From Leptospiraceae bacterium (lineage in GTDB: Bacteria; Spirochaetota; Leptospiria; Turneriellales; Turneriellaceae), in the NCBI GenBank assembly GCA_016788945.1, contig JAEUSA010000026.1, forward strand, positions 1-14,157: a stretch of DNA of 14,157 nt. The letters run 5' to 3'. The number at the start of each line of letters is the position of its first letter. Within the stretch, counting starts at the first letter, position 1. The notes beneath the pieces are model-generated. The model saw only the letters and a program-made list of their open reading frames with translations, was not told the origin of the DNA and searched no databases. The position numbers and the translations under genes were made by a program. Positions 12,566 through 14,157 of the stretch are shown one piece after another.

Positions 12566-14157
12566 TTAAACCGACGCGGCGGGAGCAGCATAACCACCAA
12601 GTTCGGCGATCACGGCATAAATATCGCGCGTACGAATCGGTTTGTGCAGCACCCTGACTCCGGGCTCGCGTAAATCTTCTTCGAGCAGGCTTCCCGATAA
12701 CAAAATAAAATGCGTTGTAGCTGCGCGCCGCTTCATCTCTTCTCGCATCTGCTGAATACCCGCAAGACCGCCGATACCCGGCATGTGCAGGTCGCTGAAC
12801 ACAAAGTCATAGGTATGCTTAAGGTATAACGCAACACCATCTTCAGCTGTTTCGGCTGAATCCACCTGATGGTTTGTGTGCGCAAAATAAAACTGAAAGA
12901 GCATGCGCATTTCGGGAGAATCGTCAATGTGCAGAATTTTTAGCGCCTGCGGTAGATTGCGTATGATGCGTGCGAAATCCACCTGTTCTTTTGCCTCTAT
13001 GGCGGGTGCCAGATTCAGCAATACGGTAAAAGTAAATTTGCTGCCTTTGCCAGGGGTGCTTTCACAGACTAACTTGCCATGCATCAGGCGCGCGAGGCGC
13101 TGGCTGATGTTTAATCCCAATCCCGTGCCTCCATAAAGGCGCTCAGTATCGGCATCTGCCTGCACAAATGCCTGAAAGAGTTGTTGCTGCTTATCTTCAG
13201 CAATACCAATGCCCGAGTCGGTGACGCTCATCACCAGAGCATATTTGTTGTTCACCGACATGGTTGAAACCGTGATGACTACACGACCGTTTTCGGGTGT
13301 AAACTTGATGGCATTGCTCGTCAGATTATTGAGAATCTGGCCGATTTTTCCCGGGTCGCCAAGCAAATTCACATCGGCTGCTGAATCAACCTGAAGGCGC
13401 AGATCGATTTTTTTTTCGGCCGCCTTGAAACGATATACCTCAACGGTTTGTTCGGCAACTTTCTGTGGTGAGAAAGCGATTTGCTCGAGCCTGACTTTTT
13501 CCGCGTCGAGTTTGGCGAAGGTCAGCACGTCGTTGGCAAGCGCATGCAACACAGACGCGGCCGACGATAAAGAAGTCGCATATTTCTTTTGCTGCTGATC
13601 GAGTTTTGTGTCCTGCAACAAATCTGATAGTCCGATAATTGCCGTCAGTGGTGTGCGGATTTCATGCGAAACGGTTGCCGCAAACTGCGTGCGCGCACTG
13701 GCGCGCACCTCGGCATCTTTTCGCTCGCGGTCGAGCGAACGAATACGCATCGCGAGTGCAACCGAAAAGAACAGCAGTTCCAAAAGTGTACCGATTCTCA
13801 GCGCGTTGCGCGTAAAAAGATTTTCACGCAAAAAGCCGAAAAGGTAAGCCATAAAAATGCTGGCAAAAACCAAAAGCAGCAGGGTACCCACCTGAAACCA
13901 GCGGTAATCCGCCGTCGCTCTGCCCTTATGCAACAGCAGGGGTATGACGCTGAGCGGAATCGCCGTAATCGAAACCTGCATCACACTTCGGTTCATGAAT
14001 GCGGGACCCAGCAGCCAGTGACCAACGAGGCTTACCACGACGAGCAGCAAGCTATAAGAGAAAAATACATAATAAAATCGCCGGCTATAGATTTCCAATG
14101 CTGAAAACCAGGCAACAAAAATGAGGTAGGTGCCCGAATACCAGATGCCGGCAGGCG
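12566..14157 (-). CDS. Hybrid histidine kinase/response regulator, 7TMR-DISM type (5' partial)
   Basis: The frame stays open to the right edge (reading PAGIWYSGTYLIFVAWFSA before LEIYSRRF), so the TTG at 14098 is internal and the gene is cut by the window. Numbering from that codon: several membrane helices in the style of 7TMR-DISM receptors (about 8-118), then a coiled linker (RSLDRERKDAEVRA). HisKA follows with SHEIRTP (phospho-acceptor His145). The HATPase domain has the N box NNLTSNAIKF (257-266), G1 DSGIGIA (294-300) and G2 GGTGLGL (323-329). A C-terminal REC domain (about 386-500) has acidic Asp392/393, phospho-acceptor Asp436 (FSDLHMP), Ser468 and Lys486. All catalytic positions are intact. 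It is a membrane sensor with an attached receiver, probably feeding a phosphorelay. No DNA-binding output domain is present. The signal and partner are unknown. Confidence 0.93.
   Translation of the reverse strand, partial: PAGIWYSGTYLIFVAWFSALEIYSRRFYYVFFSYSLLLVVVSLVGHWLLGPAFMNRSVMQVSITAIPLSVIPLLLHKGRATADYRWFQVGTLLLLVFASIFMAYLFGFLRENLFTRNALRIGTLLELLFFSVALAMRIRSLDRERKDAEVRASARTQFAATVSHEIRTPLTAIIGLSDLLQDTKLDQQQKKYATSLSSAASVLHALANDVLTFAKLDAEKVRLEQIAFSPQKVAEQTVEVYRFKAAEKKIDLRLQVDSAADVNLLGDPGKIGQILNNLTSNAIKFTPENGRVVITVSTMSVNNKYALVMSVTDSGIGIAEDKQQQLFQAFVQADADTERLYGGTGLGLNISQRLARLMHGKLVCESTPGKGSKFTFTVLLNLAPAIEAKEQVDFARIIRNLPQALKILHIDDSPEMRMLFQFYFAHTNHQVDSAETAEDGVALYLKHTYDFVFSDLHMPGIGGLAGIQQMREEMKRRAATTHFILLSGSLLEEDLREPGVRVLHKPIRTRDIYAVIAELGGYAAPAASV

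Noticed and set aside
14096..14098. TTG as the true start of the hybrid kinase
   Set aside because: The frame continues without a stop to the right edge and encodes further receptor-like membrane sequence (WYSGTYLIFVAWFSALE), so the gene is truncated by the window.
13664..14104. 146-codon plus-strand frame antisense to the hybrid kinase
   Set aside because: It is a low-complexity, Arg/Gln-rich translation opposite the membrane segment and HisKA region; it is explained as a shadow frame.

Overview
The window is a gene-dense chromosomal stretch of about 50-55% GC (judged by eye). It comes from a diderm bacterium. The gene content and style fit a spirochaete of the Leptospirales (Leptospira/Turneriella/Leptonema type): an elongasome cluster mreC-mreD-mrdA-rodA, a six-TM class III cyclase, a 7TMR-DISM-type hybrid histidine kinase and an Omp85-type outer-membrane barrel. 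This assignment is inference from gene families; no rRNA or other taxonomic marker is present. I saw no tRNA, rRNA, CRISPR array, transposase or phage gene.

Layout. (a) 1-1196, plus: 3' part of an Omp85/BamA-like outer-membrane barrel, ended by two hairpins, the second a strong intrinsic terminator. (b) 1341-2312, plus: a membrane-anchored DUF4349 protein. (c) 2357-7411, minus: a tightly coupled elongasome operon read mreC > mreD > mrdA (PBP2) > rodA, with joints of 4-nt overlap, 2-nt gap and 1-nt overlap; mreB is not in the window. (d) 7412-7730: a 319-nt divergent intergenic region that is the most unusual part. It holds a 19-bp palindrome in the mreC leader and a 170-nt nested inverted-repeat element. 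The element is closed by perfect 19-bp arms, contains a branched interior and is flanked by AACA on both sides. (e) 7731-8120, plus: apaG. (f) 8143-10715, minus: a secreted PepSY-like protein, a membrane class III nucleotidyl cyclase and a DUF2937 membrane protein. (g) 10816-12561, plus: proS, divergent from the PepSY-like gene, with back-to-back promoters. (h) 12566-14157, minus: a hybrid histidine kinase/response regulator running off the right edge.

How it fits together. MreC, MreD, PBP2 and RodA are the inner-membrane and periplasmic parts of the lateral cell-wall synthesis machine. RodA is the glycosyltransferase, PBP2 its partner transpeptidase, and MreC/MreD the scaffold and regulator. 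RodA here is about 135 residues longer than usual. The extra length sits where an added periplasmic segment and two extra membrane helices are predicted. The cyclase and the hybrid kinase are separate signalling genes with intact catalytic motifs. ProS, ApaG and the DUF proteins are housekeeping or of unknown role. No defence or antiphage system was recognised. The best candidates for something undescribed are the 170-nt palindromic element at 7499-7668 and the RodA insertion.
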